Positions 17,883 to 26,364 of a stretch of 64,000 nt of DNA are shown here, in pieces. Every line of letters begins with the position of its first letter. Positions within the stretch are counted from its first letter, which is position 1. The notes beneath the pieces are model-generated. The model was given only the letters and a program-made list of their open reading frames with translations, did not search any database and was not told where the DNA came from. Position numbers and translations under genes: made by a program. Source of the stretch: Nocardia arizonensis (GTDB lineage: Bacteria > Actinomycetota > Actinomycetes > Mycobacteriales > Mycobacteriaceae); assembly GCF_001310275.1 (NCBI RefSeq), contig NZ_LGYZ01000129.1:1-64000 (forward strand), given 5' to 3'.

Positions 17883-18371
17883 CTACTGCACCCGGCTCAC
17901 GCGGGCCGGCTCTTCCTCGTCCGTCCCGGGAATGAACACGTCGTTGACATTGATGTTGACCTCGACGACGGCGAGCCCGGTCATCTGCTCGATCGCATTG
18001 ATGACATTGCGGCGCACCGCGCGCGCCACATCCGCGATCGCGACGCCGTATTCGACCACGATCTCCAGGTCGACCGCCGTCTGGGTCTCTCCGACCTCGA
18101 CCGAAACCCCTTGCCCGACACTGGCCGAGGCACCGGGGATACGGTCGCGCAGTGCGCTGAACGCACGTGCCGCGCCCGCGCCGAGATCGTGGACGCCGCG
18201 CACCTCGCGAGTGGCGAGACCGGCGACCTTCTGCACGACGATATCGGCGATGGTGGTGCTGCCGAGCTCGCTGCTCAGCGCGCTCACCGGCCTCTGTTCG
18301 GGCGTGACGGTACGGGCGGGTCCGTCTGCCTTCGCGGCGGTGTCGGTCTTGTCGGTGGTGGTCGCGTTCAT
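17883..18371 (-). CDS. Asp23/Gls24 family protein
   Basis: 162 aa, the longest plain Asp23 protein here. Residues 1-45 are a charged, Thr/Asp-rich extension. The Asp23 domain then runs from TTIADIVVQKVAGLATREVRGV through VDLEIVVEYGVAIADVARAVRRNV to VVEVNINVNDVFIPG, giving residues about 45-150. A GAGGAGG ribosome-binding site precedes the ATG, so it can be translated independently. The 82-bp gap to the upstream gene is the only sizeable break in the operon and may hold an internal promoter. Confidence 0.83.
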   Translation of the reverse strand: MNATTTDKTDTAAKADGPARTVTPEQRPVSALSSELGSTTIADIVVQKVAGLATREVRGVHDLGAGAARAFSALRDRIPGASASVGQGVSVEVGETQTAVDLEIVVEYGVAIADVARAVRRNVINAIEQMTGLAVVEVNINVNDVFIPGTDEEEPARVSRVQ

Positions 18372-18453
18372 GGGGCTCCTCCTCGTCGATGCGGTGGACG
18401 TGCTCTATCGGTAGGACACCGGCCGGACGCGATCGTCACGGCCGGGCCGTGGA

Positions 18454-18819
18454 TCAGGTACCCCCTTCGTCGGAATCCATTGCCGTGGAACCAGTTCCGG
18501 TCGACGCGGAGCCGGTGTCGCGGAAGGCGGCGGCGTCGAGGTCGGTGACGATCAGCCGCAGCGGCGAAGCCGACCATTCGGTGCCCGTCAGCGCGGCGCG
18601 GACCGCGACCGCCGCGTCGTCCAGCAGCGGTGGCAGCGGCAGCGCGGTGGCGACGACCCGCACCTCGACGCGCCCGGGAGACAGTTCGACCGCTGCCCCG
18701 CGGGCGTCCGAGGGCCACCACCGCGGCGGGTCGGCGCCCGAGGCGGCCGGGCGCAGACCGGTGATCGACTCCAGCGCCGCGAGCACGGCTCCGACCGCCG
18801 CGCCGCCCGCGGTGATCAC
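18454..18819 (-). CDS. Divergent Asp23-like protein
   Basis: 121 aa, not confidently assignable. The strand-rich core (VEVRVVATALPLPPLLDDAA and SPLRLIVTDLD) has the spacing of an Asp23 domain but lacks the usual opening helix; a short hydrophobic Ala/Gly-rich segment replaces it (residues 3-20). The GTG start overlaps the upstream Asp23 stop as GTGA. Its place among Asp23 genes suggests a degenerate paralogue or partner. Confidence 0.6.
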   Translation of the reverse strand: MITAGGAAVGAVLAALESITGLRPAASGADPPRWWPSDARGAAVELSPGRVEVRVVATALPLPPLLDDAAVAVRAALTGTEWSASPLRLIVTDLDAAAFRDTGSASTGTGSTAMDSDEGGT

Positions 18820-19193
18820 GACGGCTCCGGTTCGATATCGGTCACCGTCACCGACACCTCGGCGACGGCGGCTCCGGTCTGCTCCCAGACCACGCGCGAA
18901 ACCTCTCGTTGCACCGCGCAACCGACCGTCGCGACCCGGCATCCCGCCGCGAGCACCAGGTCGACGCGCACCGACAGCGCGCCGCCCGTGTCGTGCCGAA
19001 CGCGCACGCCGTCGGCGGAAGCGGGCTCGGCGCCGGTCCGGCGCTGTCTCCCTTTGCGCACCAGGCTCGACACGAGTCCGCGCATGCCGGGTTCGAGTCG
19101 GGCCACCCCGGGAGTGGCCAGGGCGGCACGGGCTGCGACCGCGGCGAGGACCGCGTCCTCGATCACGATCTCCGGCGGCGCGCTATCGGTCAC
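18816..19193 (-). CDS. Asp23/Gls24 family protein
   Basis: 125 aa with an Asp23 domain: IEDAVLAAVAARAALATPGVARLEP (residues 10-34, opening helix), LSVRVDLVLAAGCRVATV and TGAAVAEVSVTVTDIEPEP near the end. The ATG lies 11 bases inside the preceding gene. It has a basic middle stretch (RKGRQRRTGAEP), not seen in its neighbours, which could mediate an interaction. Confidence 0.78.
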   Translation of the reverse strand: MTDSAPPEIVIEDAVLAAVAARAALATPGVARLEPGMRGLVSSLVRKGRQRRTGAEPASADGVRVRHDTGGALSVRVDLVLAAGCRVATVGCAVQREVSRVVWEQTGAAVAEVSVTVTDIEPEPS

Positions 19194-19779
19194 GGTGGTT
19201 CTCCCGGTCGGTGACGATATCGGCGACGACCACGTCGAGCCGGTTCAGCACGAGGCCGATCCGGGTGTCGATCGCGGTGGCGACCCGCTCGCGCACCAAC
19301 GGCACCGCCGTGTCGACGGTGGCGCGGGACGGGTCGATCGCGATCGACAGGCAGACATCGACCCGGTGGCCGCCGTCGTCGTCGCGGCAGGCCGGGCGCA
19401 CCGCGCAGTGCCGCGCCCTGACCCCGGACACCGTGTCGGCGGCATAGCGCAGCACGGCCGCCACGGCCTGTTCGCTGACCTCGACCGCGCCGGGTCGCGG
19501 GGTCGGCACCTCGAGCGCGCGACCGCGCCGGGCCTCCGCGCGCACCGCGGACATGATGCGTCCGACCAGATCGGGCGGGGTTGGCTCGGGTTCGTCGATC
19601 AGTTCCGCGGTGGCCGCCCGCAGGGCGCGCAGGCTGTCGCGCGCGGCGGCGCAGTGCGGGCAGGAGGTCTCGTGCTCGTCGCCGAGTCCCGCGTCGACCG
19701 CGTCGAGCCGGTCCCAGACCTGCTCCACTTCGCGACCGCAGGGCAGCCGGTAGTCCTGTCCCTCTGTCGTACTGTTCAC
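19183..19779 (-). CDS. Zinc anti-sigma domain fused to Asp23 domain
   Basis: 198 aa. The N-terminal part contains an H-x3-C-x2-C motif (HETSCPHC: His36, Cys40, Cys43), the hallmark of zinc-binding anti-sigma (ZAS) factors, followed by a helix. The C-terminal half (about 95-190) is an Asp23-like domain (AVEVSEQAVAAVLRYAADTV, then LVLNRLDVVVADIV). No transmembrane helix is present, unlike most ZAS proteins. The GTG start overlaps the sigma-factor stop by four bases, so the two are translated together in near-equal amounts. The likely role is to hold the sigma factor inactive and couple it to the Asp23 complex. Confidence 0.72.
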   Translation of the reverse strand: MNSTTEGQDYRLPCGREVEQVWDRLDAVDAGLGDEHETSCPHCAAARDSLRALRAATAELIDEPEPTPPDLVGRIMSAVRAEARRGRALEVPTPRPGAVEVSEQAVAAVLRYAADTVSGVRARHCAVRPACRDDDGGHRVDVCLSIAIDPSRATVDTAVPLVRERVATAIDTRIGLVLNRLDVVVADIVTDRENHRDR

Positions 19780-20342
19780 CGCCACGGGTTCATCACCTCG
19801 GACAGTTGCGCTCGCGCCCGCGCGATGCGGCCGCGCACGGCCGTCCTGTTCGCGCCGACGATGTCTGCGATCTCCTCGTAGGACAGTCCGTCCACCTCCC
19901 GCAGTAACCAGCAGGCCCGCTGTTCGGGGGTCAGCGTGCCCAAGGCCGCGTGCAGGGCCCGCAGCTGATCGCTGACCTGCGCGGCGTGTTCGGGTTGCGC
20001 GTCCGAACGCGGTGACGCGGTGTCGTCGAGGTCGACGTCGACGCGCGGTCTGCGGGCCCGGATGGCATTGAGGCACTGATTGGTCGTCATGCGATACAGC
20101 CAGCCGACGAAGGCCGCGTCGGTCTCCAACTGCGGCAGCCGCCGCCATACGTGCAGGAAGACCTCCTGCACGACGTCCTCGGCGTCGGCCCGATCCCCGA
20201 GCATCTTGGTCGACAGGCGCAACATTCGCCCCTGGTAGCGCAGTACCAGTTGCTCGTATGCCCGCGTGTCGCCGTCACGGGCCCTGCTGACCAGGGTCGC
20301 GTCGTCGGGTGCGGCGTCGGGCACCGCTTCGATCGTGGTCAC
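19776..20342 (-). CDS. ECF-type RNA polymerase sigma factor
   Basis: 188 aa. Sigma region 2 is recognisable in LVLRYQGRMLRLSTKMLGDR and the DAEDVVQEVFLHVWRRL stretch (residues about 33-75). Region 4 is LTPEQRACWLLREVDGLSYEEIADI with a helix-turn-helix at the end (about 130-180). It lacks regions 1 and 3, as in ECF group IV factors. The GTG at 20342 is chosen because GGAGG lies four bases upstream; a GTG seven codons earlier is possible. It is the first gene of the Asp23/AmaP operon, which it probably controls with the adjacent ZAS fusion. Confidence 0.85.
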   Translation of the reverse strand: MTTIEAVPDAAPDDATLVSRARDGDTRAYEQLVLRYQGRMLRLSTKMLGDRADAEDVVQEVFLHVWRRLPQLETDAAFVGWLYRMTTNQCLNAIRARRPRVDVDLDDTASPRSDAQPEHAAQVSDQLRALHAALGTLTPEQRACWLLREVDGLSYEEIADIVGANRTAVRGRIARARAQLSEVMNPWR

Positions 20343-20655
20343 AACACCTCCTCCGCCGCTCACGTGTGGGACAACGGAAACGGAGAATCGTCACGTCCAT
20401 TATCGCGTGATGGTTGTCTCAGCGGTTGCCGCGTGAGCGAACCGGGCGCGCCGGTGTCTTCTCCAGGTGCGCGACCGACCCGGGAACCACGACGCCATGG
20501 CTTCCCCGGACCGACCGGTGCGCGCGCCGCATTTTTCCCTGGCCGACGTAAACCGTTGGCGCGCAGACCGATCGAAGCGGATCGCAGCATACGTAGCGGC
20601 ATCGGGAACCGTTGTCACGGTTTCGTAACGGCGCCGCGTGGGTAATCAGCGAGGT
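20343..20655. other. Divergent intergenic region upstream of sigma operon
   Basis: 313 bp between the sigma factor and a small membrane-protein gene, which point away from each other; both promoters should be here. A GGGAAC hexamer at 20604 resembles an ECF -35 box, but no -10 at correct spacing was found. No gene was recognised. Confidence 0.5.
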
Positions 20656-20853
20656 ATGACAGTGACGGATGAGCGACCAACCCGAATCGCCGGTGTCGAC
20701 GTGGGGTCCGCCGTCCTGGCCGCGACGACCTGCCTCGCCTTCACCATCGCCGTCGCCGTGCTGGCCGGCTCGGCCGGGCTCACGGTGGTGGCGGGCGCCA
20801 GCCTGCTGTCCGGCCTCGGGGTGACACGGACGATCCTGCCGAACGTGGAGTAG
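20656..20853 (+). CDS. Small hypothetical membrane protein
   Basis: 65 aa with a hydrophobic hairpin (AVLAATTCLAFTIAVAVLAG and GLTVVAGASLLSGLGV) after a short polar N-terminus. The ATG at 20656 is used; GTG at 20662 is better placed relative to GAGG at 20651, so the true product may be two residues shorter. No family was recognised. Its promoter faces the sigma operon, so it may respond to the same stress. Confidence 0.5.
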   Translation: MTVTDERPTRIAGVDVGSAVLAATTCLAFTIAVAVLAGSAGLTVVAGASLLSGLGVTRTILPNVE

Positions 20854-20957
20854 GACCCCATCCCACCGCGCGCCCGGTCGCGGCTCGCATTGTGATGTAT
20901 CCCCGCGCGAGGCGCATCGCCGCCGGGCGGTACGGCGCGGGCCGTAAGGTGACAATC

Positions 20958-21971
20958 ATGGTGTCGCCGGAAATCTCCAAGCTCGTACAGTCCGTCGTCG
21001 AGGACTATCTGATCGACGGCGAGCGGCTGTACAACCGCGTCGAGGTGGCCGAGCACTCGGGCGTTTCGCCGCAGGTGTCGCGCAAGCTCTGGACCGCTCT
21101 CGGTTTTCCGGCCAATCCCGACGATGCCGTGGAGTACACCGACCACGATGTGGAGGCCGTGCGCAGCTTCCGCAACTTCAAGGTCGTCAGCACCTCGGAC
21201 CTGCGCGCGCAGGCCGCCACCGCGCGGGCCCTCGGTCTGAGCATGGCGCGGCTGGCGGAGTGGCAGGCCGATCTGATCTTCGCCGAGATCACCGCGCGCG
21301 TCGAAGCCGCCACCGCCGATGGTTCGGCGTCCGAACCCGAGGAGATCGCCTTGATCGCCAAGACGGCGGCCGAGGACACCATCTCCGCCGTCTCGGCGTT
21401 GCAGATATACGTGTGGCGGCGGCATCTGGCCGCAGCCCTGGCACGCTCGCTCGACGGCGGCCCCGCAGAGGATTCCACCCGCGAACTCGCCGTCGGGTTC
21501 GCCGACATGGTCGGCTACACCCGCCTCACCAGGCATCTGCATCCCGACGAGCTGACCATGCTGCTCGAGGCGTTCGAGTCAACCACGACGGCGGCCATCA
21601 CCGAGAATGGCGGCTGGGTGGTCAAGAACGTGGGCGACGAGGTCATGTTCGCCGCCGAGACCGCGGCCGACGGCGCGCGCATCGCACTGGCCATCCAGGA
21701 GTCGACCATGATGGTCGCGGGCACGCCCGAGCTGCGGGTGGCCCTGGCCTACGGTCCGGTCCTGCAACGGCTCGGCGATCTGTACGGGTCGGTGGTGAAC
21801 ATGGCCTCCCGGCTCACCGGTGTCGCGCGGCCGGGCACCATCCTGATCGACGACGGCGCGGCGGCGGCGCTGGCCGACGACCCCGAATTCGATCTGCGGA
21901 ACCTGCGCAGCGTCCGCGTGCGCGGCTTCAATCGCCTGCGGCCGCATCTGCTGCGCCCGAAGGAGAAGTAG
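20958..21971 (+). CDS. Class III adenylate/guanylate cyclase
   Basis: 337 aa. The C-terminal domain (about 175-330) is a class III cyclase: the metal-binding aspartate is Asp183 in VGFADMVGYTRLT, the second Asp227 is in KNVGDEVMF and the transition-state Asn/Arg are in VVNMASRLT. The presence of Lys at KN and Asp near DLYGSVVN fits ATP use, giving cAMP. The N-terminal 170 residues are helical and resemble the pH-sensing regulatory domain of M. tuberculosis Rv1264, so an acid-activated enzyme is inferred. The ATG (MVSPEISKL) is preferred to one 22 codons earlier. Confidence 0.85.
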   Translation: MVSPEISKLVQSVVEDYLIDGERLYNRVEVAEHSGVSPQVSRKLWTALGFPANPDDAVEYTDHDVEAVRSFRNFKVVSTSDLRAQAATARALGLSMARLAEWQADLIFAEITARVEAATADGSASEPEEIALIAKTAAEDTISAVSALQIYVWRRHLAAALARSLDGGPAEDSTRELAVGFADMVGYTRLTRHLHPDELTMLLEAFESTTTAAITENGGWVVKNVGDEVMFAAETAADGARIALAIQESTMMVAGTPELRVALAYGPVLQRLGDLYGSVVNMASRLTGVARPGTILIDDGAAAALADDPEFDLRNLRSVRVRGFNRLRPHLLRPKEK

Positions 21972-21974
21972 CCG

Positions 21975-22793
21975 GTGGAGACCGACTGGTCCGCGCTGCG
22001 GGAGCGCTGCCTCGTCACCGCCGACGAGGCGATCCTCGCGTTGAACAAGCCCGCCGGCATCGCGGTGACCGGTGAGCGGCACGATACCGATATCGTCGAA
22101 CTCGCCGCGGCCGCGGGTCGGACCCTGTATCCGGTGCACCGCATCGACAAGGCGACCTCCGGTCTGGTGCTGCTCGCCACGGACCTGACCGCGCATGGCG
22201 AATTGACCAGGCAGTTCAACAAGCAGACCGCCCAGAAGGCGTATCTGGCGATCGTGTCGGGCGAGGGGCTGCCCGAGCGGGGCGAGATCGATCTGCCATT
22301 GAGCGTCGGCCGCAAGAACCGGGTGCGCATCGCCGCGCAGCGTGCCGCCATTCGCACCGCCGACGACGAATCGGGTTGCCGCCGTTGGTATGTCGACGAC
22401 GCGGAGCTGATCGACACCACGCGCTATCCCTCGCTCACGCGATTCGCGACCCTCGCGCGCACCGACGGGTCCGCGCTGCTGGTGGTGCGACCGGTCTCCG
22501 GGCGGCGGCATCAGATCCGGGTGCACCTGGCCTGGATCGGGCACACGATCCTCGGCGATCCACTCTTCGACAAGTCCGGCGCGCGGCCACGCGCCCATCT
22601 GCATTCGTGGCGGCTCGGCCTCACCGCGTCCTGGCGCACCCCGCCCGTCCTCGATCTGGAGGCCGGGCCCGGGGCGGACTTCTGGGAGCCGTTGCCCGCG
22701 GTCGACCCGGACATCCTCCAGCGCGCGAACGAGACGTTCGATGTGAACCGAGTCACTGATCAACTACTACACGCGCCGTCGTGGCGAGACTAA
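21975..22793 (+). CDS. RluA-family pseudouridine synthase
   Basis: 272 aa, GTG start three bases after the cyclase stop, so co-transcribed. The RluA catalytic motif is present as HRIDKATSGL with the active Asp, plus NKPAGIAVTG upstream and GRRHQIRVHL near residue 180, which positions the RNA. These enzymes isomerise uridine to pseudouridine in rRNA or tRNA; the exact target cannot be told from sequence. No S4 RNA-binding domain is visible. Confidence 0.88.
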   Translation: METDWSALRERCLVTADEAILALNKPAGIAVTGERHDTDIVELAAAAGRTLYPVHRIDKATSGLVLLATDLTAHGELTRQFNKQTAQKAYLAIVSGEGLPERGEIDLPLSVGRKNRVRIAAQRAAIRTADDESGCRRWYVDDAELIDTTRYPSLTRFATLARTDGSALLVVRPVSGRRHQIRVHLAWIGHTILGDPLFDKSGARPRAHLHSWRLGLTASWRTPPVLDLEAGPGADFWEPLPAVDPDILQRANETFDVNRVTDQLLHAPSWRD

Positions 22794-22898
22794 CAACGAC
22801 CGACAATACCCAGGTCAACTACCCTGTGTGGGTGCGCTGAGCCGGACACGCGCACACTCTGACGCAATGGAGCGATCCCCCAGAGAAAGCGAACGCCG

Positions 22899-23678
22899 AT
22901 GATCCTGGTGGCTCAGGTCAGCGACACACACTTCGATCTCGGCACCCGCAACACCGAACGAGTCGAGCGCGTGCTGGAATTCCTCACCGGACTGCGCCGC
23001 CGCCCGGACGCCATCCTGGTCACCGGCGACATCACCGAATCCGGCAAGGCCGAGCAGTACGCCGACGCGCGCGCCGCGTTCGCCACCGACCTGCCCGTCG
23101 TCGCCATTCCGGGCAATCACGACGATCGCGCCAACTTCCGCACCGTCCTGCTCGACGAGCCCGCCTCCGACGAACCGATCAACCGGGTGCACCGGGTCGG
23201 CGACGCGACCGTCGTCCTGCTGGATTCCAGCGTGCCCGGCGAGGCGGGCGGGCGCCTGTGCGAGACCACCTACGAGTGGCTGCGCGAGGTACTCGCCGAG
23301 TCGCCCGCCGACGCGCCGATCCTGCTGGCGCTGCACCATCCGCCCGCGCGGCTGTTCAGCCCGGTCGTGGACGAGATCGCGCTGGCCGATCCCGAGCGCC
23401 TGGCCGCGGTGGTCGCCGCCGACGAGCGCATCGTCGGCGTGGTCACCGGTCACGCGCACTCCGCCGCGGCGACGACCTTCGCGGGCCGCCCGCTGCTGAT
23501 CGCCCCGAGCACCGCCTCGGTGCTCGGCGGGATGTGGGAGCTGGAACTGCCGCACCGGGTGATGGACTACGCTCCCGACCCGGCCGTCGCCCTGCACGTC
23601 ATCGACGAGAACCGGCGTCTGACAACCCATTTCCGCTCGGTGTCGATGGCCGGGCGGATCACGGCGCAGCCGAACTGA
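22899..23678 (+). CDS. Calcineurin-like phosphoesterase, Rv0805/CpdA type
   Basis: 259 aa class III cyclic-nucleotide phosphodiesterase-like protein. The binuclear metal site is complete: DTHF (Asp9, His11), GDITE, GNHDD, HH in LALHHPP and GHAHS near the end. Order, spacing and DDRANFR-type sequence match M. tuberculosis Rv0805. It would hydrolyse cAMP or another phosphodiester. Located two genes from the cyclase, it could terminate the signal that enzyme makes. It converges with the AraC gene, leaving only two bases between stops. Confidence 0.82.
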   Translation: MILVAQVSDTHFDLGTRNTERVERVLEFLTGLRRRPDAILVTGDITESGKAEQYADARAAFATDLPVVAIPGNHDDRANFRTVLLDEPASDEPINRVHRVGDATVVLLDSSVPGEAGGRLCETTYEWLREVLAESPADAPILLALHHPPARLFSPVVDEIALADPERLAAVVAADERIVGVVTGHAHSAAATTFAGRPLLIAPSTASVLGGMWELELPHRVMDYAPDPAVALHVIDENRRLTTHFRSVSMAGRITAQPN

Positions 23679-23680
23679 TC

Positions 23681-24739
23681 TCAGCGGCGGCCCGCCCGTT
23701 CACGCCGGTAGGCCGCGGGGGTCGCGCCGGTCCAGCGTTTGAACGCGTAGATGAAGGTCGAGGATTCCGCGTAGCCGAGACGGATGGCCACATCGCTGAC
23801 CGACAGCGGTGTGGCGGTGAGCATTTCCTCGGCCAGTGCGCGGCGCACCTCGTCCAGCAGGGCACGGTAGCTCGTGCCCGCCGCGTCGAGATGACGGCGC
23901 AGGGTGCGGGTGCTCATATTGAGATCACGTGCGACGGTGTCGATTCCGGCGGGCGCGGCGAATCCGTCGGCGTCGCCGGGCACCAGGAGTTTGCGCACCT
24001 CGGCGGCGATCCCGGTGCGGGCGCGGCGGCGATCGACCAGATCACGGCACTGGCTGAGGCACATGGCCCAGGTGTGCTCGTTGGCCTGCGGCAGCGGCTG
24101 TTCCAGGATCACCGGATCGATGGCGAACAGATTCCGCGGCATGCCGAAACGCGGCGTGACCACGGTGACCTCGGCGATGCGATCGGCGTATGCAGGCTCC
24201 TCGAAGCTGAATTCCGCACGGGTGAGCGGCAGATGCCGACCGAGTAGATCGCTCATCACCCGGTTCATCGCGGTCACGTCGCGCTCGATGAGGAACTGGC
24301 GCACATCGGCGGGTACGGATTCGTCGTGCACGTAGGCGACGAATTCCCCGTCGGACCATTCGGCCACCGGCAGGCAGAAGGTGAAACTGAGGTCGAGAAA
24401 GCGCAGCGCGAAGGCGATGGCCTCGCTCAGCGTCGGACTGCTGACGCAGGCGAAACCGAAGATGCCGAAGGTGGTGATGCGGTACTTGAGGCCGATCTCC
24501 ACCCCGAGGGCGGGACGGTCGCCGAGTTCGGCGACCAGATTGCGAATCACCGCGAGTTCGGTGTGCGCGTCGATCTGGGCGTCGGGATCGTGCAGGGTGG
24601 CCTCGTCCAGTCCGGTTCCGGCGAGCATGCGCGCCGGTCGGACGCCGCATTCGCCCGCGTGGGCGACCATGAGCGCCACGCTCGCGATGCCACGCGGGAA
24701 GTTCCAGTCGCGGATTCCCGGATCAACCACCCGCCTCAT
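23681..24739 (-). CDS. AraC-family transcription regulator
   Basis: 352 aa. The N-terminal 230 residues match the AraC ligand-binding type found in OruR-like regulators (GLDEATLHDPDAQIDAHTEL, FGIFGFACVSSPTLSEAI). The C-terminal part has the double helix-turn-helix typical of AraC (RDLNMSTRTLRRHL and VSDVAIRLGYAESSTFIYAFKRWTG). Divergent from the monooxygenase gene with an 82-bp gap, which it probably controls. The inducer is unknown, though such proteins often sense a fatty-acid or ketone substrate. Confidence 0.85.
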   Translation of the reverse strand: MRRVVDPGIRDWNFPRGIASVALMVAHAGECGVRPARMLAGTGLDEATLHDPDAQIDAHTELAVIRNLVAELGDRPALGVEIGLKYRITTFGIFGFACVSSPTLSEAIAFALRFLDLSFTFCLPVAEWSDGEFVAYVHDESVPADVRQFLIERDVTAMNRVMSDLLGRHLPLTRAEFSFEEPAYADRIAEVTVVTPRFGMPRNLFAIDPVILEQPLPQANEHTWAMCLSQCRDLVDRRRARTGIAAEVRKLLVPGDADGFAAPAGIDTVARDLNMSTRTLRRHLDAAGTSYRALLDEVRRALAEEMLTATPLSVSDVAIRLGYAESSTFIYAFKRWTGATPAAYRRERAGRR

Positions 24740-24821
24740 CCGGCCATTATGGCCGAAATTCTCGATCAGTATGAGCGGCGGCCCCTACAGTGGATTCAGG
24801 AACGCATGTGGGGAGAGTCAC

Positions 24822-26300
24822 ATGAAAGCAGATTCGCACCGGGCGGCCGACCCCTCGGTGATCGTGATCGGCGCCGGATTCGGCGGCATCTGTGCCGCGA
24901 TCGAATTGCGCCGCAACGGTTTCCGCCACATCACCATTCTGGAGCGCGCCGACGATCTCGGTGGGGTGTGGCGCGAGAACACCTATCCCGGCGCGGCCTG
25001 CGATGTGCCGTCGCCGCTGTATTCCTACTCCTTCGAGCCCAAACCGGACTGGCCGCAGCGCTACTCCCCGCAAGCGGCCATCCACGACTACCTCGCCGAG
25101 GTTGCGCGCAGGCACGGCGTCCTCGACGCCATCGAATACAAGACCGAGGTCACCGACGCCGAATACGACGACGCCACGGGCATGTGGCGGGTACGCACCG
25201 CCGACGGGACCGAACGCACCGCGCGGGTGCTGATCCCCGCCGTCGGCCAGCTCTCCCGCCCGGCGTGGCCGTCGATTCCGGGCATCGACAGCTTCGAAGG
25301 CGTCGCCTTCCATTCCGCGCGGTGGAATCACGAGGTCGATCTCACCGGCAAACGGGTGGTCTGCATCGGCACCGGGGCGAGCGCCATCCAGTTCATCCCC
25401 GAGATCCAACCGCGGGTCGGGCACCTGATGCTGTTCCAGCGCACCCCGGCCTGGGTCATCCCGAAATTCGACACCGATTACAGCCCGGTGCAGCACCGTC
25501 TCTTCGCCCGCATTCCCGGCATGCTGCTGCTGGAACGCTTCGGCTGGTGGTCGGTCGGGGAATTCGTCGCCCTCGGACTGGTCGAGGCGCCCGCCATCAC
25601 CCGCATCGTGGCGTGGATGGCCGCGCGCAACCTGCGCAAGAATGTCGAGAATCCGGTCCTGCGGGTCGCGCTCACCCCGAACTACCCGATCGGATGCAAA
25701 CGCGCGCTGTTCTCCAACGACTACTATCCGGCGCTCACCCAGCCCAATGTGTCCGTGCAGACCGCCGCGATCAGCGAGATCACCCCGCGCGGCGTGCGCA
25801 CCGCCGACGGCGTGGAACACGAGGCCGACGTGATCATCTACGGCACCGGATTCAAGGGCACCGAATTCCTGTGGCCCATGCGCGTATACGGGCGCGGCGG
25901 CAAGGCCCTCACCGAGGTCTGGGCCGAGGGCGCGCACGCCTACTACGGCATCACCGTGCCGGAGTTTCCCAATATGTTCATGGTGTACGGGCCCAATACG
26001 AACCTGTCCTCCGGCTCGATCATCTACATGATCGAATCCCAGACCCGCTATATCGGCAAGGCCATGCGACTGCTCGCCGAGCGTCCCGGTCACGTCCTCG
26101 AGGTCAGGGCCGAATCCGAAGGCGAGTTCAACACCGCGCTGCAACACAGGCTGCTGCGCACCCCCTGGAACTTCTGCACCAGTTGGTACCGCACGGCGTC
26201 GGGGCGCATCACCAACAACTGGCCCGGCACCGTGTCCAGCTACCGGCGGCGTCTGCGGCGCGTGCGGCGCGAGGACTACACCCTGACCCCTGTCGCCTGA
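24822..26300 (+). CDS. Flavin monooxygenase, Baeyer-Villiger type
   Basis: 492 aa. An FAD Rossmann motif GAGFGG is at residues 18-23, the NADPH motif is GTGASA in the middle, and the Baeyer-Villiger fingerprint is present as FEGVAFHSARWN, with Asn replacing the usual final Pro/Asp. The family uses NADPH and oxygen to oxidise ketones or heteroatoms; the substrate is unknown. The ATG at 24822 follows GGGGAGAG. It is divergent from the AraC gene. Substrate choice might be judged from its control by that regulator. Confidence 0.85.
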   Translation: MKADSHRAADPSVIVIGAGFGGICAAIELRRNGFRHITILERADDLGGVWRENTYPGAACDVPSPLYSYSFEPKPDWPQRYSPQAAIHDYLAEVARRHGVLDAIEYKTEVTDAEYDDATGMWRVRTADGTERTARVLIPAVGQLSRPAWPSIPGIDSFEGVAFHSARWNHEVDLTGKRVVCIGTGASAIQFIPEIQPRVGHLMLFQRTPAWVIPKFDTDYSPVQHRLFARIPGMLLLERFGWWSVGEFVALGLVEAPAITRIVAWMAARNLRKNVENPVLRVALTPNYPIGCKRALFSNDYYPALTQPNVSVQTAAISEITPRGVRTADGVEHEADVIIYGTGFKGTEFLWPMRVYGRGGKALTEVWAEGAHAYYGITVPEFPNMFMVYGPNTNLSSGSIIYMIESQTRYIGKAMRLLAERPGHVLEVRAESEGEFNTALQHRLLRTPWNFCTSWYRTASGRITNNWPGTVSSYRRRLRRVRREDYTLTPVA

Positions 26301-26364
26301 CCCGGATAGCGGTCGCGACCGCGCACCGACCTCGGCCCGTGCGCCGGGCCGGCAGACTTGACCC

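Noticed and set aside
20604..20629. ECF-type promoter (GGGAAC ... CGTAAC)
   Set aside because: The spacer is about 14 bases, shorter than the usual 16-17, so I do not call it.
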